From positions 13,946-77,945 of the forward strand of contig JBKJQN010000039.1 of assembly GCA_046593925.1 (NCBI GenBank): DNA of 64,000 nucleotides, in the 5' to 3' direction. Below are positions 24,062 to 32,444 of this stretch, piece by piece (position 1 is the stretch's first letter; the number at the start of each line of letters is the position of its first letter). This DNA is from JAYVYM01 sp046593925. Lineage in GTDB: Bacteria; Actinomycetota; Actinomycetes; Mycobacteriales; SCTD01. A program made the position numbers and the translations under genes. The notes under the pieces were generated by a model. It ran no database searches. It had not been told where the DNA came from and saw only the letters and a program-made list of their open reading frames with translations.

Positions 24062-25483
24062 GTGCTGCACGCCCCCCGCACTGCCCCATGGCGGCGCGCC
24101 GCCCTAGCCGTCGGGTCGCTCGTTTCCGGCTCGCTGCTCGTGGCCGGCGCGGCGCCGTCGTCGGCCACCACGACCGATCCGGCGGCCGCGACCGCGGCAA
24201 CCAGCTGGTCGGCGTACCTGCACGGGCCGCGGCACTCCTCGGCCGGCCCGGCCAACACGGCGATCACCCGGACGTCGGTCGCAGCACTCACGGTCGCGTG
24301 GACGTGGAAGGCGCCCGGCGGCCTGCCCGGCTCCTCCCCGGTCACCGCCGGCGGCTCGGTGTTCCTCAACGCGGGCAACGGCTCGGTGTTCGCGCTGAAC
24401 GAGGCCACCGGTGCGGTCCGCTGGCACAAGGACCTCGGCCTGTCGCCGTGCGGTCGCCGCGGGTCGGTCTCGAGCGCCACCGTCGCGCCGGACCCGGTCG
24501 GCGGCGCCGCCACGCTCTACATCGCCGGGGCCGACAATTTCCTCTACGCCTTGGACCCGGCCACCGGCGCGACCCGTTGGCGCTCGGTCGTCGGTGGCGC
24601 CGGCAACGCCTTCTACACGTGGGGTTCGCCCACCGTGGCCGGCGGCAAGGTCTACATGGCGGTCAGCTCGGCGTGCGGCGACACCACGCACGGCGGGGCG
24701 GCGGCCTACGACCAGCACACCGGCGCCCTGCTAAGCGGCTACCAGACCGGTGCCGGCAGCGGCCTGCCGACGGTCTACACCTCGCCTGCCGCCGACGGGA
24801 CCGACGTCTACGTGACCACGGGTGACAGCACGGGCAGCCCGACCGGCCAGGACAACGACGCCGTCGTCCGGCTCAGCGCCAGCACCCTGACCCGACAGGA
24901 GGCGTACCTGCTGCCGAGCCCGCCGAACAACTCCGACTACAACGCCTCGCCGGCCTTCTTCCCGCGAGCCACCGCCACCGGCACCGAGGACATGGTCGGG
25001 GTCTGCAACAAGGACGGTGTGTACCGCGCCTTTCGGGCCGGTCAGCTCGCGGCGGGCCCGGCCTGGACGCGGCGGGTGGGCCTGGACTCCCAGCAGCAGC
25101 CGGACACGCTGCGCTTCTGCGGGGGCTCGAGCGCGTACGACTCGCTGCACCAGGTCCTGCTGCAGGGCTCGAACCAGCAGTCACTCACCGACAGGGCGCT
25201 CGGCAGTGTGTACAGCCTGAACCCGCAGACCGGCGCCGTCCGCTGGCGTACCTCGCTGGCTGCCGGCCCGGTCATCGGCAGTGTCAGTGTCAACGGCTCG
25301 CAGGTCGTCGCCGCGCCGACCTACGACGCCAAGGGTGGCGTCGGGAAGGTCTACCTGCTCGACGAGGCGACCGGGAAGATCCTGCGGACGTTGCCGGCGG
25401 GCGGCCCGGTCTTCGCCCAGCCGACCTGGAGTGCCGACCGCCTGCTGGTGGCTGCCGGCACGGTGCTGACCGCCTGGCGGTAG
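24062..25483 (+). CDS. Secreted PQQ-like beta-propeller protein
   Basis: A 473-residue exported protein. A basic start and hydrophobic core (RRAALAVGSLVSGSLLVAGAA) ending SSATTT form the signal peptide. The body is a propeller of repeated strands with PQQ-type units: GSVFALNEATGAVRWHKDLG, NFLYALDPATGATRWRS, GSVYSLNPQTGAVRWRTSL and VYLLDEATGKILR. No catalytic cofactor ligands could be picked out, so it may be a binding scaffold and not a dehydrogenase. CAGGAGG precedes the GTG. Confidence 0.82.
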   Translation: MLHAPRTAPWRRAALAVGSLVSGSLLVAGAAPSSATTTDPAAATAATSWSAYLHGPRHSSAGPANTAITRTSVAALTVAWTWKAPGGLPGSSPVTAGGSVFLNAGNGSVFALNEATGAVRWHKDLGLSPCGRRGSVSSATVAPDPVGGAATLYIAGADNFLYALDPATGATRWRSVVGGAGNAFYTWGSPTVAGGKVYMAVSSACGDTTHGGAAAYDQHTGALLSGYQTGAGSGLPTVYTSPAADGTDVYVTTGDSTGSPTGQDNDAVVRLSASTLTRQEAYLLPSPPNNSDYNASPAFFPRATATGTEDMVGVCNKDGVYRAFRAGQLAAGPAWTRRVGLDSQQQPDTLRFCGGSSAYDSLHQVLLQGSNQQSLTDRALGSVYSLNPQTGAVRWRTSLAAGPVIGSVSVNGSQVVAAPTYDAKGGVGKVYLLDEATGKILRTLPAGGPVFAQPTWSADRLLVAAGTVLTAWR

Positions 25484-25516
25484 GCCGCAGGGCCGGCCCT
25501 GGCAGGATCGCTCGGC

Positions 25517-26260
25517 ATGGCGACCCTGGTGCTGCTGCGGCACGGCGAGAGCGCGTGGAACCTGTCCAACCAGTTCACCGGCTGGGTCGACGTCGACCTC
25601 ACCGCCAAGGGCGAGCGGCAGGCCGTGCACGGCGGCGAGCTGCTCGGCGAGGCCGGACTACTGCCGACTGTCGTGCACACGTCCGTGCTGACCCGGGCGA
25701 TCCGCACGGCCAACCTGACCCTGGACGCCGTCGGGCGCCCGTGGCTCCCGGTGCGCAGGCACTGGCGGCTCAACGAGCGGCACTACGGCGCCCTGCAGGG
25801 CAAGGACAAGAAGCAGACCCTCGAGGAGTTCGGCGAGGAGCAGTTCATGCTCTGGCGCCGTTCGTACGACGTGCCGCCGCCGGCGCTGCAGCCCGGCGAC
25901 GAGTGGGACGTCACCGCTGACCCGCGCTACGCCGCCCTCGCCCCCGACCTGGTGCCGCGGACCGAGTGCCTGGCCGACGTGGTCACCCGGCTGCTGCCGT
26001 ACTGGTACGACCGGATCGTCCCGGACCTGCGGGCCGGCGAGACGGTGCTGGTCGTGGCGCACGGCAACTCGCTGCGGGCGCTGGTCAAGCACCTCGACGG
26101 CCTCGGTGGGGCCGAGGTGGTCGGCCTCAACATCCCGACCGGGGAGCCGCTGCGATACGACCTGACCGACGACCTACGGCCGGTGGTCCGGGGCGGTACG
26201 TACCTGGACGCGCAGGCCGCGGGGACGGCGGCCGCAGCCGTGGCGGCGCAGGGACACTGA
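25517..26260 (+). CDS. gpmA: 2,3-bisphosphoglycerate-dependent phosphoglycerate mutase
   Basis: A 247-residue glycolytic enzyme interconverting 3- and 2-phosphoglycerate. The phosphohistidine motif is LRHGESAWN (7-15), the second catalytic part is RHWRLNERHYGALQG, and the second histidine is in VVAHGNSLRALVKHLDG. Length and motifs match dPGM. In M. tuberculosis gpm1 (Rv0489) also precedes senX3-regX3. The usual C-terminus is extended by an Ala-rich tail. Confidence 0.95.
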   Translation: MATLVLLRHGESAWNLSNQFTGWVDVDLTAKGERQAVHGGELLGEAGLLPTVVHTSVLTRAIRTANLTLDAVGRPWLPVRRHWRLNERHYGALQGKDKKQTLEEFGEEQFMLWRRSYDVPPPALQPGDEWDVTADPRYAALAPDLVPRTECLADVVTRLLPYWYDRIVPDLRAGETVLVVAHGNSLRALVKHLDGLGGAEVVGLNIPTGEPLRYDLTDDLRPVVRGGTYLDAQAAGTAAAAVAAQGH

Positions 26261-26297
26261 CCTCTCCGGTCCGGGCACCCCGCGCCGCCTGGTCAGC

Positions 26298-26783
26298 TCA
26301 GAAGCGGGAGTACTCCACGGCCGCGAAGCGGCTGGCCCTTGCCGAGATGCGACCGATCGGGAAGATCATTGTGTCGCTGAAGGTCGGCCCGGACGGCTTC
26401 CTGCTGTCGGCGTGACACGTGGTGTCCAGGATGTTGTCGGTGACGAAGGCGGCCTGGTGGGTGCTGGCGTCGGCGCCCAGGCACCGGAGCTGCATGGCGT
26501 GTGCCTCCTTGTCCGGCGGGGCCGCGCTCCGGTCGTTGAACGCGAAGACGCTGGTCCGTGTCGTGACGGCGTGCCAGTTGCTGAACGACACCCACCCGTC
26601 CACGCCGCCGCTGTCCACGTCGACGTCGACCTGGCGGCGCAGCACGACGTTGGAGATCGCCGACCCCGTATTATTCTTCAATGTCATCTTGATCTGGACC
26701 GCCCGCTCATTCGGTACGAACGTGACGACCTGCGTGACGCTCGCGGAGCGGCGGTGGCCGCCGCTGGCGCGGCCGCGCCGCGA
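26298..26783 (-). pseudogene. C-terminal remnant of a secreted-protein gene
   Basis: An open minus-strand frame ending at 26298 encodes SVTQVVTFVPNERAVQIKM, then LKNNTGSAISNVVLRRQVDV and FSNWHAVTTRTSVFAF. This looks like the adhesive beta-rich end of an extracellular protein. The sequence begins abruptly after the stop of the CHRD remnant. The first ATG (26687) falls inside the conserved-looking part and has no ribosome site. It is therefore read as a truncated gene. The family is not identified. Confidence 0.5.
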
Positions 26784-26980
26784 TCAGCCGCTCAGCTGGC
26801 CGCGTACGGCGCCGGCAGGGAACTCCATGGTGTGCACGTTGACGTAGTACTGGCCCGGGTGCGCCCGGGCCAGCCTCGCGGGCGCCTCGTGGATGTGCCC
26901 CCGCCACCGGTGTGCCGAGCCGGCTAAGGCTGATCTTGGCGCAGACCTTCCCGGCCTTCGGGTAAGGCGACCCGGCGTAC
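26784..26980 (-). pseudogene. CHRD-domain protein remnant
   Basis: Minus-strand pieces of a CHRD domain, an extracellular beta domain first seen in chordin. One frame gives YPKAGKVCAKISLSRLGTPVAG. After a one-base frame change comes HIHEAPARL, then directly ARAHPGQYYVNVHTMEFPAG and AVRGQLSG. The AHIH signature and the YYVNVHT...RGQL end are diagnostic, but the 30-40 residues usually between them are missing and no start or signal peptide is present. Confidence 0.68.
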
Positions 26981-27082
26981 GCGGGGCGCCGGGGTGGTCG
27001 GGATCAGGAGCACGGGTTCTGCTTCGATCGGGCCCGCCGGGCTGCACCCGCCAACAGGGGCCGTCGGGCGGTATGCCAGCCG

Positions 27083-27736
27083 TCAGGCGACGGGGGCTGC
27101 GCGCTCGCCGGTGACCAGGTAGACGACGCGGCGGGCCACCGACACCGCATGGTCGGCGAAGCGCTCGTAGTAGCGCCCGGCGAGGGTGATGTCGATGGCA
27201 GCCTCGGTGCCGCCCTCCCAGGTGTCGTCAAGGATCACCGTGAACAGCCGCCTGTGCAGGTCATCCATGACGTCGTCGTCGCTCTCCAGCTCGGCCGCGA
27301 GAGAAACGTCGCGACCGGCGATCACGCTGCCGGCCTTCGCCACGATCTCCTCCGCGACATGGCCCATCTCCAGCAGGGTTGAGCGCAGCTCCGGCGGGAC
27401 GGCCGAGCTGGGGTAGCGGCGCCGGGCGATCTTCGCGACGTGCAGTGCGAGGTCGCCCATCCGCTCGAGGTCGGCGACCATCCGCAGCGAGGTGACCAGG
27501 ATGCGCAGGTCGCTGGCGACCGGCTGCTGGCGGGCCATCAGTTCGAACGCCCGCGCCTCGACCTCGCGGTAGAGCTCGTCGACCTGCTCATCCGCGGTGA
27601 TCACCGTCTCCGCCAGGTGCAGGTCGGCGTCGAGCAGCGCCGTCGTCGCCCGGCTCATCGCGGAGCCGACCAGGTTGGTCATCTCGACGAGCAAACCGGA
27701 GATGGCGTCGAGCTCGTCGTGGTAGGCGTCGCGCAT
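27083..27736 (-). CDS. phoU: Phosphate transport regulator PhoU
   Basis: A 217-residue protein of two PhoU three-helix bundles. It opens MRDAYHDELDAISGLLVEM. The first repeat has the metal-binding type motif ERMGDLALHVAKIA and the second YYERFADHAVSVARRVVYL. PhoU links the Pst transporter to the phosphate sensor kinase. It sits divergently from senX3, sharing a PHO-box-like element. On its strand TACCCT (27743-27748) is six bases before the ATG, so the message is probably leaderless. Confidence 0.95.
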   Translation of the reverse strand: MRDAYHDELDAISGLLVEMTNLVGSAMSRATTALLDADLHLAETVITADEQVDELYREVEARAFELMARQQPVASDLRILVTSLRMVADLERMGDLALHVAKIARRRYPSSAVPPELRSTLLEMGHVAEEIVAKAGSVIAGRDVSLAAELESDDDVMDDLHRRLFTVILDDTWEGGTEAAIDITLAGRYYERFADHAVSVARRVVYLVTGERAAPVA

Positions 27737-27774
27737 GCTGCCAGGGTAGTCGCGCGGACCCCGTCGCCCGGGCC

Positions 27775-27796
27775 GTGTCATGAACGGTGGATGAAC
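27775..27796 (-). promoter_or_regulatory. PHO-box-like direct repeat between phoU and senX3
   Basis: On the minus strand two adjacent 11-base units both begin GTTCAT: GTTCATCCACC (27796-27786) and GTTCATGACAC (27785-27775). Direct repeats of 11 bases starting GTTCA are the hallmark of actinobacterial phosphate-regulon operators bound by PhoP/RegX3. The element is 26 bases upstream of the phoU -10 and about 48 bases upstream of the senX3 -10. Confidence 0.7.
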
Positions 27797-27844
27797 AGCG
27801 CCTGGAGCGACTGCGTCGCAGGCCAGCCGGGTTGTCGCGGCACC

Positions 27845-27850
27845 TAGCAT
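27845..27850 (+). promoter_or_regulatory. -10 box of senX3-regX3
   Basis: TAGCAT lies seven bases before the GTG of senX3, which predicts a leaderless message. No -35 hexamer is evident at the usual distance, consistent with activator dependence. Confidence 0.5.
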
Positions 27851-27857
27851 CGGCGTC

Positions 27858-29012
27858 GTGGAGGTGCTCGCCGCAGGTCTCGGACTGGTGGCCGGCGTGC
27901 TCGTCGGCGTTCTGGTGCTGCTCGTCGCCCTGCGGGCACGCCGCGTGCCCCCCGTGTCGGCCGCCCCGCTGCCCTCGTCGGTGCTGAGCGCGGTCGACGT
28001 CATCCACGCCCTGCCCGTCGCGGTCGCGGTGCTCGACGGCCAGGATGACGTCGTCCTCGCCAACAGCTCGGCGGTGCACCTGGGCGTCGTCCGCGACGAC
28101 CGGGTACTCGTCGCCGAGCTGCGCCGCCTGGTGCGAGACACCCGCCGCAGCGGCACCGCACACGACGCCGAGCTCGAGCTCGCCGCGTCTCGGTTGGGCC
28201 GGGTGCCCGAGGCTGTCCGGGTCCGGCTGACCCCGATCGGCGGCGCCGGGCACGTCGCCCTGCTCGTCGAGGACGTCACCGAGGCCCGTCGGGTCGAGGC
28301 GGTCCGCCGCGACTTCGTCGCCAACGTCAGCCACGAGCTCAAGACGCCGGTCGGGGCGATGGGTCTGCTGGCCGAGGCCCTGCTGGACTGCGCGGCCGAC
28401 CAGGTCGCCGTACGCCGATTCGCCGGTCGCGTGCAGCACGAGGCCGATCGCCTCGCCCGGCTCGTCCAGGAGCTGATCGACCTGTCCCGCCTGCAAGGGG
28501 CCGACCCGCTGCCCGACCCCGAGACGGTGTCGGTGGACCGGGTCGTCGCCGAGGCGGTCGACCGCACCCGCACCCTGGCTGCCGCGCGCGGCAGCGCCCT
28601 GGTCATCGGCGGCGAGCGCGGGCTGTCCGTGCTGGGCAGCGAGAGCCAGCTGGTCACGGCGCTGGCGAACCTGCTCGACAACGCCGTCGCCTACAGCCCG
28701 GACCGGACCCGGGTCGCGGTGGCCGTCCGCCGGCGCGAGGGCGCCGTCGAGATGAGCGTGACCGACCAGGGCATCGGGATCGCCGACAAGGACCTCGAGC
28801 GGGTCTTCGAGCGGTTCTACCGGGCCGACCCGGCGCGCTCCCGGGCCACCGGCGGCACCGGCCTGGGGCTCGCCATCGTCAAGCATGTCGCCACCAACCA
28901 CGGCGGTGAGGTCGACGTGTGGAGCGTCGAGGGCTCCGGCTCGACGTTCACCCTGCGCCTGCCGGCGGCGACCCCCGCCCCGGCCCCCCTGCTGATCCGA
29001 GGAGTCGCGTGA
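27858..29012 (+). CDS. senX3: Phosphate-responsive sensor histidine kinase SenX3
   Basis: A 384-residue kinase with one N-terminal membrane segment (LAAGLGLVAGVLVGVLVLLVAL), a degenerate PAS domain (about 40-140) and the HisKA helix with His159 in NVSHELKTPVG. The ATPase has NLLDNAVAYSP, DQGIGI and GGTGLGLAIVKHV. SenX3 senses phosphate status together with PhoU and phosphorylates RegX3. Its stop overlaps the regX3 start (GTGA). Gene order gpmA, phoU, senX3, regX3 matches other actinobacteria. Confidence 0.93.
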   Translation: MEVLAAGLGLVAGVLVGVLVLLVALRARRVPPVSAAPLPSSVLSAVDVIHALPVAVAVLDGQDDVVLANSSAVHLGVVRDDRVLVAELRRLVRDTRRSGTAHDAELELAASRLGRVPEAVRVRLTPIGGAGHVALLVEDVTEARRVEAVRRDFVANVSHELKTPVGAMGLLAEALLDCAADQVAVRRFAGRVQHEADRLARLVQELIDLSRLQGADPLPDPETVSVDRVVAEAVDRTRTLAAARGSALVIGGERGLSVLGSESQLVTALANLLDNAVAYSPDRTRVAVAVRRREGAVEMSVTDQGIGIADKDLERVFERFYRADPARSRATGGTGLGLAIVKHVATNHGGEVDVWSVEGSGSTFTLRLPAATPAPAPLLIRGVA

Positions 29013-29689
29013 CCCGCGTGCTGCTGGTCGAGGACGAGGAGTCGTTCTCCGACCCGCTGTCCTACCTGCTGAAGGCGGAAGGGTTCGAGGTGGCCGTCGC
29101 GTCGACCGGGCCCCAGGCGCTCGCTGAGTACGACCGCAGCGGCGCCGACATCGTGCTGCTGGACCTGATGCTGCCCGGGCTGTCCGGCACCGAGGTCTGC
29201 CGCGCGCTGCGCCAGCGCGGCTCCGTGCCGGTGATCATGCTGACGGCCCGCGACAGTGAGATCGACAAGGTGGTCGGCCTCGAGCTGGGCGCCGACGACT
29301 ACGTCACCAAGCCTTACTCCACCCGCGAGCTGCTGGCGCGGATGCGTGCGGTGCTGCGCCGCGGAGCCGAACCTGAGGAACCGGCCCCGGCGGCACTGGA
29401 GGCCGGGCCGGTGCGGATGGACGTCGACCGGCACGTCGTCACGGTCGCCGGTGAGCATGTCCAGCTGCCGCTCAAGGAGTTCGAGCTGCTCGAGCTGCTG
29501 CTGCGCAACGCCGGTCGGGTGCTGACCCGCGGCCAGCTGATCGACCGGGTCTGGGGAGCCGACTACGTCGGTGACACCAAGACCCTCGACGTGCATGTCA
29601 AGCGGCTGCGCGCCAAGGTCGAGCCCGACCCCGGCCTGCCCCGGCACCTGGTCACGGTCAGGGGGCTGGGCTACAAGTTCGAGCCTTGA
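29009..29689 (+). CDS. regX3: OmpR-family response regulator RegX3
   Basis: A 226-residue regulator. The receiver has Glu9-Asp10 in LLVEDEE, phospho-acceptor Asp52 in LLDLMLPG and the Lys in YVTKPYS. The winged helix includes LKEFELLELLLRNAGRVLTR and TKTLDVHVKRLRAKVE, ending GLGYKFEP. It is the partner of SenX3, and the repeat upstream of the operon suggests autoregulation. Known regulon members are phosphate uptake and scavenging genes. Confidence 0.95.
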   Translation: MTRVLLVEDEESFSDPLSYLLKAEGFEVAVASTGPQALAEYDRSGADIVLLDLMLPGLSGTEVCRALRQRGSVPVIMLTARDSEIDKVVGLELGADDYVTKPYSTRELLARMRAVLRRGAEPEEPAPAALEAGPVRMDVDRHVVTVAGEHVQLPLKEFELLELLLRNAGRVLTRGQLIDRVWGADYVGDTKTLDVHVKRLRAKVEPDPGLPRHLVTVRGLGYKFEP

Positions 29690-29710
29690 GCGACGTCCGG
29701 TCGGCCTCGC

Positions 29711-31087
29711 TCAGACGAGCCGGTCGGGCAGCGCCGTGCCGGCCAGGACCGCGGCCACGGTCACCAGTGCTGCGGCGAGCGCCAGCTCGATGCGGACGGC
29801 CGACGCGAGGTCGCCGCAGGCGGTGAGCCGGGCGCTGACCGACGCGGCACGCGAGGACATCCGCGGGACGGTCCAGACGGTGGTGAGCGCCGCGACCAGC
29901 AGCACGGTCGCCCACAGGGCCAGCTTGATCACCAGTTCGACCCCCCAGGGCGCGTGCAACTGGGCCGGCCCGTGGATGTTGCGCAGCGCCGGGTACGCGC
30001 CGGTCAGCAGCACCGTGAGCATCGCGAGCTGGGCCGTCCGGGCGAAGGCCCCGGTGAAGGCAGCGGCCGTACCGGCGGCGGCGAGCTGGTCGCGGGGCAC
30101 CAGGTCGCGGGCGGTGGGCATCGCAGCGAGTGCCAGCCCGAGCAGGCCGCCGGTCCACACGCCGGCGGCGAGCAGGTGCGTCCAGTCCAAGGCCACGCCG
30201 AGCGCGGCGCCGGTGCTCGCGACGGCCGCGTGACTCGCGAGCGAGACCGTGGCCAGCAGCGCGAGTGGCAGGACCGCCAGTGCGGCGTCGGGGACCGCGC
30301 CGGCCGTCTCCCGCCGTGCGGGACGGGCGTGCAGCAGCAGGCCGGCCACCGCCAGCAGCCCCAGGAGCCGGGCGCCCAGCAGGTGGCCGGGCCGGGTTGC
30401 GGTCACCAGGTGCCACACATCGCCGAGGTGACCGCCGACCGAGAGGGCGGCAAAGCCGCGGGACTGCGCCGCGCTGTCGAGCAGCAGCAACAGGCCGCCA
30501 AAGCCGGCCAGGCCGGTGGCGGCGAGCTGCCAGGGCCACAACCGCTGGAGCACCCGGCGGCGGGTTGCGGTGAGGTGCTCGGCCGGCAGGTGACGGGTGG
30601 CGGGGCGGATGACGAGCCATCGGAAGGCGGTCAGGCCAACGAGCGCGAGCAGGCCGATGTCTGCCAGCGCCCGGCCCGTGCCCCCGAGCAGGGAGGGGAC
30701 CCCACCGCTGCTGCTGATCTCTGCGTCGAGGGCCAGGGTCGGCGCCCCGATGGCGAAGCGCAGCGCGCCACCGACCGGGTGCCCGTCGACCGACAGGACA
30801 TGGAAGCGGACCGCATAGGTCCCTGGCGCCAGCCCGGTCGGCAACCGGGCCTGCAGCGTGTGGCCATCCGATGGGCGGCCGACCACCTCGATGCCGTCGA
30901 GCCGGCGCCCGTCCGGTGCGAAGACGTCCAGCTGGCCCTGGCCGGACTCGACCAGCTCGTCGAAGCGCAGCTCGACGCGGGTGGGCGCCTGTGGCAGGAC
31001 GCTGCCCGCCGCGGGGTCACTGGCGACCAGCTCGGCGTGCGCGGATGCCGGGCCCGCGCCGACCCCGACCAGCAGCAGCGCCAGCAC
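29711..31087 (-). CDS. CopC-CopD fusion, copper resistance/uptake protein
   Basis: A 458-residue membrane protein. After a hydrophobic leader cut at ASAHA comes a CopC domain: AHAELVASDPAAGSVLP at the start and VLSVDGHPVGGALRF at its end. The N-terminal His and DGH are the usual Cu(II) ligands. About eight membrane spans of CopD follow, with LDWTHLLAAGVWTGGLLGL. GTG at 31087 leaves the leader without a basic n-region. An in-frame CTG at 31141 overlapping the upstream stop would add TRARGRRAQWLRAG and make a standard signal peptide. It ends the copper cluster. Confidence 0.88.
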   Translation of the reverse strand: MLALLLVGVGAGPASAHAELVASDPAAGSVLPQAPTRVELRFDELVESGQGQLDVFAPDGRRLDGIEVVGRPSDGHTLQARLPTGLAPGTYAVRFHVLSVDGHPVGGALRFAIGAPTLALDAEISSSGGVPSLLGGTGRALADIGLLALVGLTAFRWLVIRPATRHLPAEHLTATRRRVLQRLWPWQLAATGLAGFGGLLLLLDSAAQSRGFAALSVGGHLGDVWHLVTATRPGHLLGARLLGLLAVAGLLLHARPARRETAGAVPDAALAVLPLALLATVSLASHAAVASTGAALGVALDWTHLLAAGVWTGGLLGLALAAMPTARDLVPRDQLAAAGTAAAFTGAFARTAQLAMLTVLLTGAYPALRNIHGPAQLHAPWGVELVIKLALWATVLLVAALTTVWTVPRMSSRAASVSARLTACGDLASAVRIELALAAALVTVAAVLAGTALPDRLV

Positions 31088-31137
31088 GACGGTGGAACCT
31101 GCTCGCAGCCACTGGGCCCGGCGCCCCCGGGCCCGGG

Positions 31138-31791
31138 TCAGTGCGGGTGCCCGTCAGGTGCGGTCGCGACCTGGTCGGTCGTCCCGAGGGCGACCCGCAG
31201 GGCAGCGCTGGAGCCGGGGTCGGTGTACTCCAGCCACAGCTGCGAGCCGTCTGTCGGGGTGACCATCGTCAGGCGCGCGTCGACGGTCGAGCGTGCCGGG
31301 AGCGGACCGGCCTGCAGGGTGGTCCCGGTTACGGGCACCACCGCTGCCGGCCGGCCGGCGTGTTCGGTGGCCAGCCGGAACTGGCCCGCCTGCACGACGA
31401 CGGGAGCTCGCCCGGTGTTGTTCAGCGTGACCAGGACGTTGACCTGCGCCGAGCCCTGCGCCACGAGGTCGGACACGCCGTGCGACATGCCGCCGAGGTC
31501 CTCGGCGCTCAACCCGTTGTCGAGCGTGACCTCCCGGACGGTCAGCGCGCCGAAGCTGGTGCGCACGGGATCGCCGACGGCCAGTCCGCTCGTCGAGGGA
31601 TCAGCCAGCGCGCCGAGGGCGGCGTGCTCGCCGCGGGTTCTGACCAGGTCGGTGATCCGCACGGCGCCGGCCGTGGAGGCCACCGCGACCGCGAGCACTC
31701 CGGCGACAACCAGCGTCGCCAGCGCGGGGCTGCCTGGTCGTCGTGGGGCAGCGGCGAGCCGCCGGGTGGGTACGGAGCTGGTGAGCGTCAC
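31138..31791 (-). CDS. Membrane-anchored extracellular beta-sandwich protein
   Basis: A 217-residue protein with a basic N-terminus, one membrane segment (ALATLVVAGVLAVAVASTAGAV, about 23-44) and an exported domain. That domain has FGALTVREVTLDNGL, then NVLVTLNNTGRAPVVVQAGQF and PLPARSTVDARLTMVTP, which looks like a DUF4352/immunoglobulin-like fold. A GMSH motif offers Met/His near residue 101. It is placed between the lipoprotein and CopCD genes, so a copper-handling role is inferred from context alone. Confidence 0.65.
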   Translation of the reverse strand: MTLTSSVPTRRLAAAPRRPGSPALATLVVAGVLAVAVASTAGAVRITDLVRTRGEHAALGALADPSTSGLAVGDPVRTSFGALTVREVTLDNGLSAEDLGGMSHGVSDLVAQGSAQVNVLVTLNNTGRAPVVVQAGQFRLATEHAGRPAAVVPVTGTTLQAGPLPARSTVDARLTMVTPTDGSQLWLEYTDPGSSAALRVALGTTDQVATAPDGHPH

Positions 31792-31894
31792 GGGGCGTCT
31801 CTCGGTCGACGGCGGCAGGGCTGGCAGCAGTGTGGGTCGGCGACCTTTGGCAAACCCTTGGCCCCATTCCGAGTCACGTCCGGCGAGCTCCGGC

Positions 31895-32440
31895 TCAGGC
31901 CCCCGGCCGCCAGGCGCCGGGGATGCTGAGGGTCTGCTCGAACGTGACCTTGGTCGGGCGCAGGTCGTCCGGGGTCACGAAGGTCACCCAGCCGCGTACG
32001 CAGCCGGTGAGACCCGGCGCGTCCGGGAGCGGCGGCTGGGGGAACTGCGGCAGCAGCACCTTGGTCACCTGCGCGGTCCGCCCCTGGTCGTCGCCGAGGA
32101 CCCAGGCCGGGTAGCCGAGCGCGACGGGACGGGTGCGACAGACCTGGACGTCGGCGCTGGCCCAGTGCGACGCCGACGCCGCCGGCGCCAGGGCGGGGTC
32201 CGGCGCGACCCGGTCGCGCAGGTCGAACACGCTCAGCACCGCGGGCACGTCCCCGGTTCCCGGCCCGAAGCTGCTGGCCACGAGCACCTGCTGCCCGGTC
32301 CCCAGCCTCACCGCCGCCGCCCGCGGAGCCGGTGGTGCGGTGGGGCTGGGCTCCCCACCGCCCACCGTGGTGCCGCTGCGGCATCCGCCGAGCAGCACCG
32401 TCGCCAGGACGAGTGCGGCCAGGGGCGGCCGAGCTGTCAA
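31895..32440 (-). CDS. Lipoprotein of the copper cluster, unknown family
   Basis: A 181-residue lipoprotein with lipobox LLGGC at Cys20. A Pro/Ala linker follows, then a beta-rich domain (VRLGTGQQVLVASSFGPG, FDLRDRVAPDPALAP, VCRTRPVALGYPAWVLGDD, GCVRGWVTFVTPDDL). Two further cysteines could form a disulfide. The last part is like DUF4352 domains. The likely start is TTG at 32440, four bases after the oxidase stop; a later start would lose the basic n-region. No catalytic motif is seen. Its place directly after the oxidase suggests a partner role. Confidence 0.65.
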   Translation of the reverse strand: MTARPPLAALVLATVLLGGCRSGTTVGGGEPSPTAPPAPRAAAVRLGTGQQVLVASSFGPGTGDVPAVLSVFDLRDRVAPDPALAPAASASHWASADVQVCRTRPVALGYPAWVLGDDQGRTAQVTKVLLPQFPQPPLPDAPGLTGCVRGWVTFVTPDDLRPTKVTFEQTLSIPGAWRPGA

Positions 32441-32444
32441 CCTG

